39,065 bases of DNA from Natronospiraceae bacterium (GTDB taxonomy: Bacteria > Pseudomonadota > Gammaproteobacteria > Natronospirales > Natronospiraceae). Of this stretch, positions 31,922-39,065 are shown in pieces. The notes beneath the pieces were generated by a model. That model made no database searches and was not told the origin of the DNA. It saw only the letters and a program-made list of their open reading frames with translations. The DNA lies in NCBI GenBank assembly GCA_007133205.1, contig SLND01000099.1, forward strand, positions 1 through 39,065. The letters run 5' to 3'. How positions within the stretch are numbered: the stretch's first letter is position 1; every line of letters begins with the position of its first letter. The translations under genes and the position numbers were made by a program.

Positions 31922-31951
31922 GTAATAACCATGACCGCCCCGGGGTTCCAA
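31922..31951 (-). promoter_or_regulatory. Possible promoter for pyrH-frr
   Basis: On the minus strand TTGGAA (31946-31951) and TATTAC (31922-31927) are spaced by 18 bp; each matches sigma-70 consensus at 4 of 6. Transcription would start near 31915, leaving a leader of about 109 nt. The match is weak, and readthrough from tsf is equally possible. Confidence 0.3.
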
Positions 31952-31966
31952 TATGGCCTTTCATGC

Positions 31967-31994
31967 CACCCCCCGGCCAACAGACCGGTGGGTG
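31967..31994 (-). terminator. GC-rich hairpin after tsf (no T run)
   Basis: A 10-bp stem with one mismatch, 31967-31976 with 31985-31994, and an 8-nt loop, starts 14 bp past the tsf stop. No T run follows on the minus strand, so it is at best a weak or factor-dependent terminator or an RNA 3'-end stabiliser. Confidence 0.4.
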
Positions 31995-32007
31995 CTTCAC
32001 CGCAAGC

Positions 32008-32889
32008 TCAGTTGCCCTTTACCTGGGCCATGACCTCATCGGCAAAGTTGTCCTCGTCCTTTTCGATGCCCTCACCGACCTCGAAGCGGACAAAATCCGT
32101 GACCCGGGCCCCGGCGGAAGAAAGCAACTTTTCCACCTTCGTATCAGGGTCCTTCACGAAACCCTGGCCAAGCAGGGTCACTTCACCCAACCACTTGTTC
32201 AGGCGTCCCTGGATCATCTTTTCGATAATTTCCGGGGGCTTGCCACTGTCCGCAGCCTGGGCCTTGAGCACTTCCTTTTCCTTTTCAAGCTGCTCGGCAG
32301 GCACATCGTCGGCGGATACACACAGGGGGCTGCTGGCAGCCACATGCATGGCCAGATCACGGGCCAGAGTCTCGTCGCCTCCCGGCACTGCCACCACCGC
32401 ACCAATCTTCAGGCCATGAAGATAGTGACCAATGGCACCCTCTTCTTCCAGGGTCACGAAGCGGAAGCGACGGATGGCGATATTCTCGCCAATCTTGGCA
32501 ACCAGGGCCTTGCGGGAATGCTCAACGGTCTCACCGTCCAGCTCAAGCGATGCAACCGCATCCACATCCGCCGGCCGCTCGGCCAGGATGCGCTCGGCAA
32601 CCTTGTCGCTGAAATCCCGAAAATCATCGCCGCCAGCGACAAAATCCGTTTCACAGTTCACTTCCAGGACAACCGCGGTCCGGCCGTCATCGGATAGCTT
32701 CACCACCACCCGGCCTTCTGCCGCGGTCCGCCCGGCCTTCTTCTCGGCCTTGGCCATGCCGCTCTTGCGCATGTGCTCAATGGCCGCTTCCATGTCTCCG
32801 TCCACTTCCTTCAGTGCCTTCTTGCATTCCATCATTCCGGCACCGGTACGCTCCCGGAGCTCTTTCACCTGGGATGCGGAAATACTCAT
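32008..32889 (-). CDS. tsf: Elongation factor Ts
   Basis: Guanine-nucleotide exchange factor for EF-Tu. The 293 residues (E. coli 283) start with the UBA-like domain ([24 protein letters not shown]). The EF-Tu contact motif TDFVA lies at 81-85 in [14 protein letters not shown], and the core and coiled-coil parts follow. ATG 32889 has GAGAGG about 10 nt upstream and agrees with the family start; six residues upstream are in frame but unlikely. It follows rpsB by 60 bp as in nearly all bacteria. Confidence 0.98.
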   Translation of the reverse strand: MSISASQVKELRERTGAGMMECKKALKEVDGDMEAAIEHMRKSGMAKAEKKAGRTAAEGRVVVKLSDDGRTAVVLEVNCETDFVAGGDDFRDFSDKVAERILAERPADVDAVASLELDGETVEHSRKALVAKIGENIAIRRFRFVTLEEEGAIGHYLHGLKIGAVVAVPGGDETLARDLAMHVAASSPLCVSADDVPAEQLEKEKEVLKAQAADSGKPPEIIEKMIQGRLNKWLGEVTLLGQGFVKDPDTKVEKLLSSAGARVTDFVRFEVGEGIEKDEDNFADEVMAQVKGN

Positions 32890-32949
32890 TGTGTCTCTGC
32901 CTCTCAAACGGTTTCCGTGATTCCGCGCAAGCCCGAAGCCGAACAGGAT

Positions 32950-33990
32950 TCAGCCTTCGGAAGTGCTTGCGGTCTTTTTCTTCGCGGCCTTCTTCTTCGC
33001 AGTCTTCTTGGCTGCCTTCTTCTTGGTAGCCTTCTTTGCGGCCGCCTTCTTCTTGCTGGCCTTCTTCGAAGCGGTGGCGGCCTCGCTCTCGCTGCCGGAC
33101 TCTGCTGACGACTCCGCTGCGGCGGATTCCTCGCCACCTTCCGCCGCTTCCTTTTCCGCGGCCACCTTCTTCTTGGCTGCCTTCTTCTTCGCCGCCTTCT
33201 TCTGGGTGGCCTTCTTGGCCGTCTTCTTCGTCGCCTGGCGCGGCTTGCCGTCCTCGTCCAGCTCGACAAACTCGTCGGAAGCCTCGGTTTCCGAAATATC
33301 CGGCATGGAGGCCTTGCCGTCGATAATGGCATCGGCCACACCGCGGGCGTAGAGCTTGATCGCCCGAATGGCATCGTCGTTACCCGGAATCACGTAATCG
33401 ATTCCGTCGGGGTCGTTGTTGGTATCCACCACGCCGATCACCGGAATGCCCAGCTTGCGGGCTTCCTTGACGGCAATGTTCTCGAAGCCGACGTCTACCA
33501 CGAAAAGGGCATCCGGCAATCCGTTCATGTCCTTGATGCCGCCCAGGTCGCGCTGCAGCTTGTTCATTTCGCGCCGCAGCTGGGTGACTTCCTTCTTGCC
33601 AAGCACGTTGAAGGTGCCATCCTGTTCCTGCTCTTCGAGGTCCTTGAGCCGGCGGATGGAGCCACGCACCGTATTGAAGTTGGTGAGCATGCCACCGAGC
33701 CAGCGATAGGCCACATGAGGCATACCGCAGCGACGGGCTTCCTCGGCGATGGTTTCCCGGGCCGCCCGCTTGGTGCCGACAAAAAGAATCCGTCCGCCAT
33801 CCGCGGCGAGCTTGCCGGCATAGTTCAGGGCGTCCTGATACAGGGGCAGGGTCTTTTCGAGGTTGATGATGTGAATCTTGCTGCGCTGACCAAAGATGAA
33901 CTTGGCCATTTTCGGGTTCCAGAAGCGGGTTTGGTGCCCGAAATGCACCCCCGCTTCCAGCATGTCGCGCATGGATACGCTGGAAGACAT
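32950..33990 (-). CDS. rpsB: Ribosomal protein S2 with a Lys/Ala-rich C-terminal tail
   Basis: 30S subunit protein that binds last in assembly and bridges to S1 in gammaproteobacteria. Residues 1-240 are ordinary S2: [65 protein letters not shown]. The protein is 346 residues against 241 in E. coli. The surplus has three parts: a basic block at 254-276 (KK/AA repeats), an acidic Ser/Glu/Ala linker at 277-308, and a second basic block at 309-340, resembling histone H1 or AlgP-type KAAKK repeats. The frame is unbroken, so this is a real fusion-like extension. ATG 33990 has CGGAGAT upstream and is preceded by a long structured leader. tsf is 60 bp downstream. Confidence 0.97.
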   Translation of the reverse strand: MSSSVSMRDMLEAGVHFGHQTRFWNPKMAKFIFGQRSKIHIINLEKTLPLYQDALNYAGKLAADGGRILFVGTKRAARETIAEEARRCGMPHVAYRWLGGMLTNFNTVRGSIRRLKDLEEQEQDGTFNVLGKKEVTQLRREMNKLQRDLGGIKDMNGLPDALFVVDVGFENIAVKEARKLGIPVIGVVDTNNDPDGIDYVIPGNDDAIRAIKLYARGVADAIIDGKASMPDISETEASDEFVELDEDGKPRQATKKTAKKATQKKAAKKKAAKKKVAAEKEAAEGGEESAAAESSAESGSESEAATASKKASKKKAAAKKATKKKAAKKTAKKKAAKKKTASTSEG

Positions 33991-34128
33991 AGTTGATCTC
34001 CGTTTTGTACGGGTTGGGCCTCCATACGCCCCATGCGACAACCCCGGCCGGACAGGCTCCTGGGAGACCATCCTGAACCGGGGCACCCGGCCGCATGTGC
34101 CGGCGTATGTGTGGTTTGCTAATTGAAG
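33991..34128 (-). promoter_or_regulatory. Structured 5' leader of rpsB-tsf mRNA (candidate S2 autoregulatory element)
   Basis: About 138 nt from the predicted transcription start to the rpsB ATG. Nested inverted repeats build one long imperfect hairpin spanning 34023-34109: CATACGCC 34023-34030 with GGCGTATG 34102-34109; CATGCG 34032-34037 with CGCATG 34092-34097; CCCCGG 34042-34047 with CCGGGG 34078-34083; CAGG 34053-34056 with CCTG 34072-34075. All four pairs are perfect and properly nested. E. coli rpsB also has a long leader through which S2 represses its own operon, so a similar role here is likely but inferred. Confidence 0.6.
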
Positions 34129-34134
34129 TCGGGC

Positions 34135-34163
34135 TTTATACCATAAGCGGGATTTGTACACAA
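34135..34163 (-). promoter_or_regulatory. Sigma-70 promoter of rpsB-tsf
   Basis: On the minus strand the -35 box TTGTGT (34158-34163) and the -10 box TATAAA (34135-34140, 5/6) are separated by exactly 17 bp. The predicted start is near 34128. It points at rpsB, the first gene of the leftward string, where a strong ribosomal-protein promoter is expected. Confidence 0.65.
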
Positions 34164-34253
34164 CGCGGGGCGCCCCTGAGAAGGCGCTCCACCGGGGTTT
34201 TCGGGAACCGTCCCGGGCCCGGTGGGCCTCGCCCCGCCCCACCCGGAATGGCC
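34164..34253. promoter_or_regulatory. GC-rich palindromic region upstream of map
   Basis: Between the rpsB promoter and the map start lie a perfect 10-bp palindrome GGGGCGCCCC (34167-34176) and an inverted repeat CCACCGG 34189-34195 with CCGGTGG 34219-34225. They could fold in the map leader RNA. I see no convincing plus-strand promoter for map here. Confidence 0.35.
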
Positions 34254-35027
34254 ATGTCCGTCACCATAAAATCAGCCGAGGAACAGGAAAAAATGCGGGT
34301 CGCCGGCCGGCTCGCCGCGCAGGTCCATGAAATGATCGGTGAGCACGTCCGCCCGGGCGTGACCACCGAAGAGCTGGACCGCATCTGTCATGACTTCATC
34401 GTCAACGAACAGCAGGCGATTCCCGCCCCGCTGAACTATCGCGGCTTCCCCAAATCGATCTGTACTTCGGTCAACCACGTGGTCTGCCACGGCATCCCGG
34501 GCCCGAAGAAGCTCAAACGGGGCGATATCATCAATATCGATGTCACCGTGATCAAGGACGGCTACCACGGCGACACCTCCAAGATGTACTTCGTGGGCAA
34601 GCCCTCGATCCAGGCGGAGCGATTGAGCCGGATCGCGCGAGAATCGATGCTTACGGGGATCCGCATGGTCCGCCCCGGTATCCGGCTGGGAGATCTCGGC
34701 CACGCCATTCAGACCCATGCCGAGGGCCACGGCTTCTCCGTGGTACGCGAATACTGCGGTCACGGCATCGGGCGGGGCTTTCACGAGGATCCCCAGGTCC
34801 TGCACTACGGCAAGCCCGGTACCGGCCTGGAGCTGCAGGATGGCATGACCTTCACCATCGAGCCGATGATCAATGCCGGTCGTCGTCATACCCGACTGCT
34901 GCCGGATGAGTGGACCGTGGTCACCAAGGATCACTCCCTCTCCGCCCAGTGGGAACACACCCTGCTGGTGACCGCGGACGGTTACGAAGTCCTTACCGCA
35001 CGGCAGGAAGAGAATGACCTCTACTGA
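34254..35027 (+). CDS. map: Methionine aminopeptidase, type I
   Basis: Removes the initiator Met from nascent proteins. The 257 residues (E. coli 264) have all five metal ligands: D96, D107, H170, E203 and E234, one less than the E. coli numbers. Motifs include [51 protein letters not shown] and [13 protein letters not shown] 34254 (MSVTIKS) is preferred because a CGGA lies at a workable distance; an ATG two codons upstream is too close to it. It is divergent from rpsB, as in E. coli, and overlaps glnD by 14 bp. Confidence 0.97.
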   Translation: MSVTIKSAEEQEKMRVAGRLAAQVHEMIGEHVRPGVTTEELDRICHDFIVNEQQAIPAPLNYRGFPKSICTSVNHVVCHGIPGPKKLKRGDIINIDVTVIKDGYHGDTSKMYFVGKPSIQAERLSRIARESMLTGIRMVRPGIRLGDLGHAIQTHAEGHGFSVVREYCGHGIGRGFHEDPQVLHYGKPGTGLELQDGMTFTIEPMINAGRRHTRLLPDEWTVVTKDHSLSAQWEHTLLVTADGYEVLTARQEENDLY

Positions 35028-37698
35028 GCCGGCCACCCGGCGCCGCCGGGTGAACCTGGACTGGCTCGACGCACGCCTTGCCAGAGGTGTGAACAGTTCC
35101 GCCGATTACCGAAAGCTGCTGGAAGAGGGCCAGGAACAGCTACGCGAACTGATCCGGGAAGGTGCCTCGGCAGCCGTGCTGGTACACGGCAGGGCAAGGC
35201 TGGTCGATCGCCTCCTCGTGCATCTCTGGCGCCGACACGTGGGCCAGCCCCGCGGGCCGGTTCTGGCCGCGGTCGGTGGCTACGGGCGCGGTGAACTGCA
35301 CCCCTGCTCCGACGTGGACCTGCTCGTCCTGGTCGAAGCCGCCGAACGCGACCGGCATGGCCCCGCGATCGAAGCTTTTCTTACCGCGTTGTGGGACATG
35401 GGCCTGGACCTGGGCCACGGGGTCCGCAGCATGGAGGAGTGCCGCAGCGACGCGCGCGAGGATATCCAGTTCGCGACCAATCTGATGGAAGCGCGGCGCC
35501 TGGCCGGTTCTCGGGCCCGTTTCAAGACACTGCGGGAACTGGCCTTTTCCGACGCATTGTGGAGTTCGCGCGAATTCTTCCAGCGCAAGCTGGCGGAACA
35601 ACGCGCACGACACCACAAGTACCATGACACCGCCTACAAGCTGGAACCGAACGTCAAGGAAAGCCCCGGGGGCCTGCGCGATATCCAGATGATCGGCTGG
35701 GTGGCGAAACGTCATTTCGGCGCCCGCACCCTGCGCGATCTGGCCGGGTACGGCTTCCTGACCAATGACGAGTACCGCAGTCTGCTCCATGGCCAGCACC
35801 TGCTGTGGCGCATCCGCTGGCTGCTGCACGAATTTACCGGACGCAAGGAAGACCGCCTGCTGTTCGACCACCAGCTCCGCCTGGCCCGCGAATTCGGTTA
35901 TGAGGACAGCGAGCATAACCTGGCGGTGGAACAGTTCATGCAGCGTTACTACCGGGAGGTGATGAAACTCAACCGCCTCAACGAAATGCTGCTGCAACTG
36001 TTCAACGAGGCCATCCTGCTCGAACGGGACACCGACCCCGAACCCATCAACGAACACTTTCAGGTGCGCAACGGTTACCTGGAAGTAGTGGACCGGGAAG
36101 TGTTCCGGCGCGAACCGTCTGCCCTGCTGGAGCTGTTCCATGTGCTCCAGCAACACCCGGAAATCGAGGGCGTGAGCGCGGCCACCATCCGGCTGGTACG
36201 GGCCTCACGGGACCAGATCGATGAATCCTTCCGTGCCGAGCCCGAGCATCAGAAACTCTTTCTGGCCATCCTGCGCGAACCCCAGGGCGTGACCCATGAG
36301 CTGCGCCGGATGAACCGCTACGGCATTCTCGGCCGCTATATCCCCGAATTCGGACAGATCGTCGGCCGGATGCAGTACGACCTGTTCCACACCTATACCG
36401 TGGACGAACACACCCTGGTCGTGGTGAGTAATCTGCGACGTTTCGCCCTGCCCCGCTTTGATCACGAATTCCCCGAATGCAGCCAACTGATGCAGGCATT
36501 CGACAAGCCGGAGCTGGCCTACCTGGCGGGGCTCTTTCACGACATTGCCAAGGGCCGTGGCGGGGATCATTCCGAGCTCGGCGCCCGGGATGCCGAGCAC
36601 TTCTGTCGACAGCACGGCCTGAGTGACTATGACAGTCGCCTGGTCGCCTGGCTGGTACGCCATCACCTGCTGCTGTCCATTACCTCCCAGAAGCGTGATA
36701 TCAGTGACCCGCGAGTGATCCATGAATTCGCGGAGGCGGTCGGAGACCAGCGCCACCTGGATTACCTCTACGTGCTGACCGTCGCCGATGTCCGCGCCAC
36801 CAACCCGGAGCTGTGGAATTCCTGGAAGGCCTCCCTGTTCAACGAGCTCTATACTGCGACCACCCGCGCCCTGCGACGCGGGCTGGTCAACCCGGTCGCC
36901 CGCGACGAGCTGATTACCGAAACCCAGCGCGCCGCAAGGGCCCAATTGCTGGCGGACGGCATCGACGAAGAGGCGCTCGACAATGCCTGGGCGGCCCTGC
37001 CCGGCGACTATTTCCTGCGCCACTCGCCGGAGGAGATCATCTGGCAGACCCATGGCCTGCTGGAACACGAATCCGGCCAGGAACCGCTAGTGATGGTGCG
37101 GCGTGACAGCGAGCGCGGCGGAACCACGGTCTTCGTGTGCCTGCCGGCGGATGATCTCGCATTCGCCCGCAGTACCGCCGCCCTGGAACAACTCGGGCTC
37201 ACCGTCCAGGACGCGAGAATCGTCTCCACCCGGGATGGGCGGACCCTGTACACCTGGGTGGTGCTGGAAGCGGATGGCGGCGAGAGCGAGGATCCGCGCC
37301 GGCGAAACGAAATCCTTGCCACCATGCGCCGCGAGGCGGCGCGCATGGGAACCGCACCACGCGATGTCCGGCGCCGCGTCAGCCGTCAACAGAAGGTTTT
37401 TTCCACGCCGACCTCGATCCGCTTCTCCGACGATGAGCGCAACCGGCGAACCGTGGTGGAAATCATTACCGCGGACCGCCCCGGCCTGCTCACCCGCATC
37501 GCCGAAGCCCTGCGCGACTGCCGGGTGCGCCTCCAGAACGCCAAGATCACCACCGTGGGCGAGCGGGCCGAGGACGTGTTCTTCATTACCGATACCAATG
37601 ACCAGCCGGTGGACGACAGTGACCGGCGCGAGGCACTGGCAAGTGCCCTGACCGAGCGCATCGACCCGCCGACCGACCAGGAAAATCAGACTGGCTGA
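35014..37698 (+). CDS. glnD: Bifunctional [protein-PII] uridylyltransferase/uridylyl-removing enzyme
   Basis: Primary nitrogen sensor: uridylylates PII at low glutamine and removes UMP at high glutamine. The 894 residues (E. coli 890) contain the nucleotidyltransferase site GGYGRGELHPCSDVDLLVL (88-106), a GlnD helical linker with ESPGGLRDIQ, the HD hydrolase site LFHDIAKGRGGDHSELG from about residue 506, and two C-terminal ACT domains (about 700-780 and 810-885; EIITADRPGLLTRIAEAL). ATG 35014 lies inside the end of map, with AGGAAGAGA just upstream, so the two are coupled. dapC follows after 2 bp. Confidence 0.98.
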   Translation: MTSTEPATRRRRVNLDWLDARLARGVNSSADYRKLLEEGQEQLRELIREGASAAVLVHGRARLVDRLLVHLWRRHVGQPRGPVLAAVGGYGRGELHPCSDVDLLVLVEAAERDRHGPAIEAFLTALWDMGLDLGHGVRSMEECRSDAREDIQFATNLMEARRLAGSRARFKTLRELAFSDALWSSREFFQRKLAEQRARHHKYHDTAYKLEPNVKESPGGLRDIQMIGWVAKRHFGARTLRDLAGYGFLTNDEYRSLLHGQHLLWRIRWLLHEFTGRKEDRLLFDHQLRLAREFGYEDSEHNLAVEQFMQRYYREVMKLNRLNEMLLQLFNEAILLERDTDPEPINEHFQVRNGYLEVVDREVFRREPSALLELFHVLQQHPEIEGVSAATIRLVRASRDQIDESFRAEPEHQKLFLAILREPQGVTHELRRMNRYGILGRYIPEFGQIVGRMQYDLFHTYTVDEHTLVVVSNLRRFALPRFDHEFPECSQLMQAFDKPELAYLAGLFHDIAKGRGGDHSELGARDAEHFCRQHGLSDYDSRLVAWLVRHHLLLSITSQKRDISDPRVIHEFAEAVGDQRHLDYLYVLTVADVRATNPELWNSWKASLFNELYTATTRALRRGLVNPVARDELITETQRAARAQLLADGIDEEALDNAWAALPGDYFLRHSPEEIIWQTHGLLEHESGQEPLVMVRRDSERGGTTVFVCLPADDLAFARSTAALEQLGLTVQDARIVSTRDGRTLYTWVVLEADGGESEDPRRRNEILATMRREAARMGTAPRDVRRRVSRQQKVFSTPTSIRFSDDERNRRTVVEIITADRPGLLTRIAEALRDCRVRLQNAKITTVGERAEDVFFITDTNDQPVDDSDRREALASALTERIDPPTDQENQTG

Positions 37699-37700
37699 CC

Positions 37701-38897
37701 ATGAATCCGGACCTGGAAAAACTGTACCCCTACCCCTTTGAACGGCTCGCGGCGCTGAAAGCGGGCATCCAGCCCCCCTCGGATCGCGAGCACATTCCGC
37801 TGTCGATCGGTGAGCCGCAGCATGCGCCACCGGCTTTCATTCCCGAAGCACTGACAGCCCATCTGTCCGGACTCGGCAGCTATCCCATGGCCCCGGGGAT
37901 ACCGGAACTGCGCCGCGCCATCGCCAGCTGGCTGCAACGCCGGTTTGCGCTGGAACCCGGCATGGTGGACCCTGAAACCCAGATTCTGCCGGTGACCGGA
38001 ACCCGGGAGGGCCTGTTCGCCCTGACCCAGGCGGTGGTGGACCGAACTGGCGGGGACGCGGCCGTACTCATGCCCAACCCCTTCTACCAGATCTATGAAG
38101 GTGCCGCGCTGCTGGCCGGGGCCGAACCGGTGTATCTGGACACACCCGCGGAAAACGCCTATCTGCCCGACCTGGAGGCGGTCAGTGAGGCAACCTGGCG
38201 GCGCTGCCAGCTCCTGTTCCTGTGCTCGCCCGGCAATCCCACCGGTGCGGTCATGGATCGCGACTATCTCGCGCGCGCCATTGAACTGGCCGAACAGTAC
38301 GATTTCGTGCTTGCCGCCGATGAATGCTATTCCGAAATCTATCTCGACGAGACGGCACCGCCGCCCGGCCTGCTGGAAGTCTGTGCCGCCTCCGGACGCC
38401 GGGATTTTTCCCGCTGCGTGGTACTGCACAGCCTGTCGAAGCGCTCGAACGTGCCCGGCCTGCGTTCAGGCTTCATTGCCGGCGATGCCGATATTCTTGC
38501 GCCCTTCCGCCTGTATCGCACCTATCATGGCTGCGCCATGCCGCTGCCGGCGCAACACGCGAGCATCCCGGCCTGGGAGGACGACGACCATGTGGCGGAA
38601 AACCGTCGCGCCTATGTCCGCAAGTTCGACACGGTACTGTCCGTGCTGGAGCCGGTCCTGCCGGTACGCCGCCCCGCCGGTGCCTTCTATCTCTGGACGG
38701 CGGTGGGCGACGATGACGAGGCTTTCGCGCGCGAGCTTTTCCGGCAGGAGAACGTGACCGTCATCCCCGGCAGCTACCTCTCCCGCGACAGCGGGGGCCA
38801 GAACCCCGGCCGCGGCCATGTCCGGATCTCGCTGGTAGCCGGCGAGGATGAGTGTGAGGAAGCAGCCTGGCGGATTCGGCGGTTTGTGGAAAGATAA
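37701..38897 (+). CDS. dapC: Succinyldiaminopimelate transaminase (proteobacterial DapC)
   Basis: PLP-dependent class I/II aminotransferase of lysine and meso-diaminopimelate synthesis, making N-succinyl-LL-diaminopimelate. The 398 residues start MNPDLEKLYPYPFERLAAL, a hallmark of the proteobacterial DapC group. PVTGTREGLFAL, MPNPFYQIYEGAA and CSPGNPTGAV are fold-type I motifs, and the Schiff-base lysine is K247 in HSLSKRSNVPGLRSGF. The ATG is 2 bp after the glnD stop; glnD-dapC adjacency supports the call over other aminotransferases of this family. It ends before a repeat-bearing non-coding region. Confidence 0.94.
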   Translation: MNPDLEKLYPYPFERLAALKAGIQPPSDREHIPLSIGEPQHAPPAFIPEALTAHLSGLGSYPMAPGIPELRRAIASWLQRRFALEPGMVDPETQILPVTGTREGLFALTQAVVDRTGGDAAVLMPNPFYQIYEGAALLAGAEPVYLDTPAENAYLPDLEAVSEATWRRCQLLFLCSPGNPTGAVMDRDYLARAIELAEQYDFVLAADECYSEIYLDETAPPPGLLEVCAASGRRDFSRCVVLHSLSKRSNVPGLRSGFIAGDADILAPFRLYRTYHGCAMPLPAQHASIPAWEDDDHVAENRRAYVRKFDTVLSVLEPVLPVRRPAGAFYLWTAVGDDDEAFARELFRQENVTVIPGSYLSRDSGGQNPGRGHVRISLVAGEDECEEAAWRIRRFVER

Positions 38898-38917
38898 AAA
38901 AGTACACAGCACACAGA

Positions 38918-39065
38918 GCACAGTGTGCAGTGGGCCGAGCTAACCGATACGCTTAATCTGCTGTCTGATGGCAAAGTGCCATCCGTCAGCGAGTCGGAGG
39001 CATTGCCGTTCCGAAGCGCGACGACTTAGCCACTGGCACGGTCTGCTGTGCACTGTGCACTGTGC
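38918..39065. repeat. Palindromic element with imperfect terminal inverted repeats (possibly truncated by the window)
   Basis: The ends are GCACAGTGTGCAGTG (38918-38932) and CACTGTGCACTGTGC (39051-39065), inverted copies matching at 13 of 15 bases. Nested inside are GCTAA 38939-38943 with TTAGC 39026-39030, and CAGTG 38928-38932 with CACTG 39031-39035. In the middle is a perfect hairpin, GATGGCA 38967-38973 with TGCCATC 38977-38983. The right arm is a 7-bp tandem (GTGCACT units from 39048) that may run beyond the window. No credible frame. It could be a REP-like or MITE-like element. Confidence 0.45.

Noticed and set aside
32950-33270. The Lys/Ala tail of S2 as a separate gene fused by a sequencing frameshift
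   Set aside because: The frame is continuous from the S2 core, there is no start codon with a Shine-Dalgarno near the junction, and the basic-acidic-basic layout is coherent.
38967-38990. The perfect 7-bp hairpin downstream of dapC as a rho-independent terminator
   Set aside because: No T run follows on either strand; it lies inside a larger symmetric repeat element, which explains it better.

Overview
The window is a stretch of gammaproteobacterial housekeeping chromosome with high GC. Almost every gene belongs to the conserved macro-cluster that runs from rpoS to dapC. It joins what are separate loci in Escherichia coli: the rpoS/surE/ispDF/eno/pyrG group and the rpsB/tsf/frr/dxr/bamA/lpx/dnaE/accA group. 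From memory, the same joined order is found in Pseudomonas aeruginosa. RpoS, NlpD, a full Raetz lipid A set and proteobacterial-type DapC point to Gammaproteobacteria. Very acidic tails and linkers on several proteins would fit a halophilic or haloalkaliphilic lineage such as Ectothiorhodospiraceae or its relatives, but that placement is inference.

Layout. 1-143 (+) is the 3' end of an unidentified gene. 162-3927 (-) is surE-pcm-yqaA-like-nlpD-rpoS, with ATGA overlaps linking the first four. 4159-4897 (+) is a small island: an Smr-domain protein and a 48-residue DUF3096 membrane protein, closed by a terminator. 4924-7265 (-) is ispF-truD and a crotonase that looks like an ECI1-type enoyl-CoA isomerase. 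7343-7825 (+) is a VOC-fold gene inserted between ispF and ispD. 7861-15466 (-) is accA-tilS-pyrG-kdsA-eno-ftsB-ispD. 15578-33990 (-) is rpsB-tsf-pyrH-frr-uppS-cdsA-dxr-rseP-bamA-skp-lpxD-fabZ-lpxA-lpxB-rnhB-dnaE. 34254-38897 (+) is map-glnD-dapC, divergent from rpsB. 38898-39065 is non-coding and holds a palindromic, repeat-bounded element.

The genes serve translation (rpsB, tsf, frr, map, tilS, truD), replication (dnaE, rnhB), isoprenoid and undecaprenyl supply (dxr, ispD, ispF, uppS), phospholipid and fatty acid synthesis (accA, cdsA, fabZ), lipid A/KDO synthesis (lpxA, lpxB, lpxD, kdsA), outer-membrane assembly and its stress signalling (bamA, skp, rseP), division (ftsB, nlpD), nucleotides (pyrG, pyrH), nitrogen sensing (glnD), lysine/DAP synthesis (dapC) and stationary-phase control and repair (rpoS, surE, pcm).

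I see no defence system, prophage, CRISPR array or clearly new multi-gene system. The most unusual features are a ribosomal protein S2 with a ~100-residue lysine/alanine-rich, histone H1-like C-terminal tail, a long folded leader RNA with a good promoter in front of it, a proline/glutamine-rich linker before POTRA1 of BamA, a Met at the acyl-chain ruler position of LpxA, and the palindromic element at the right edge.
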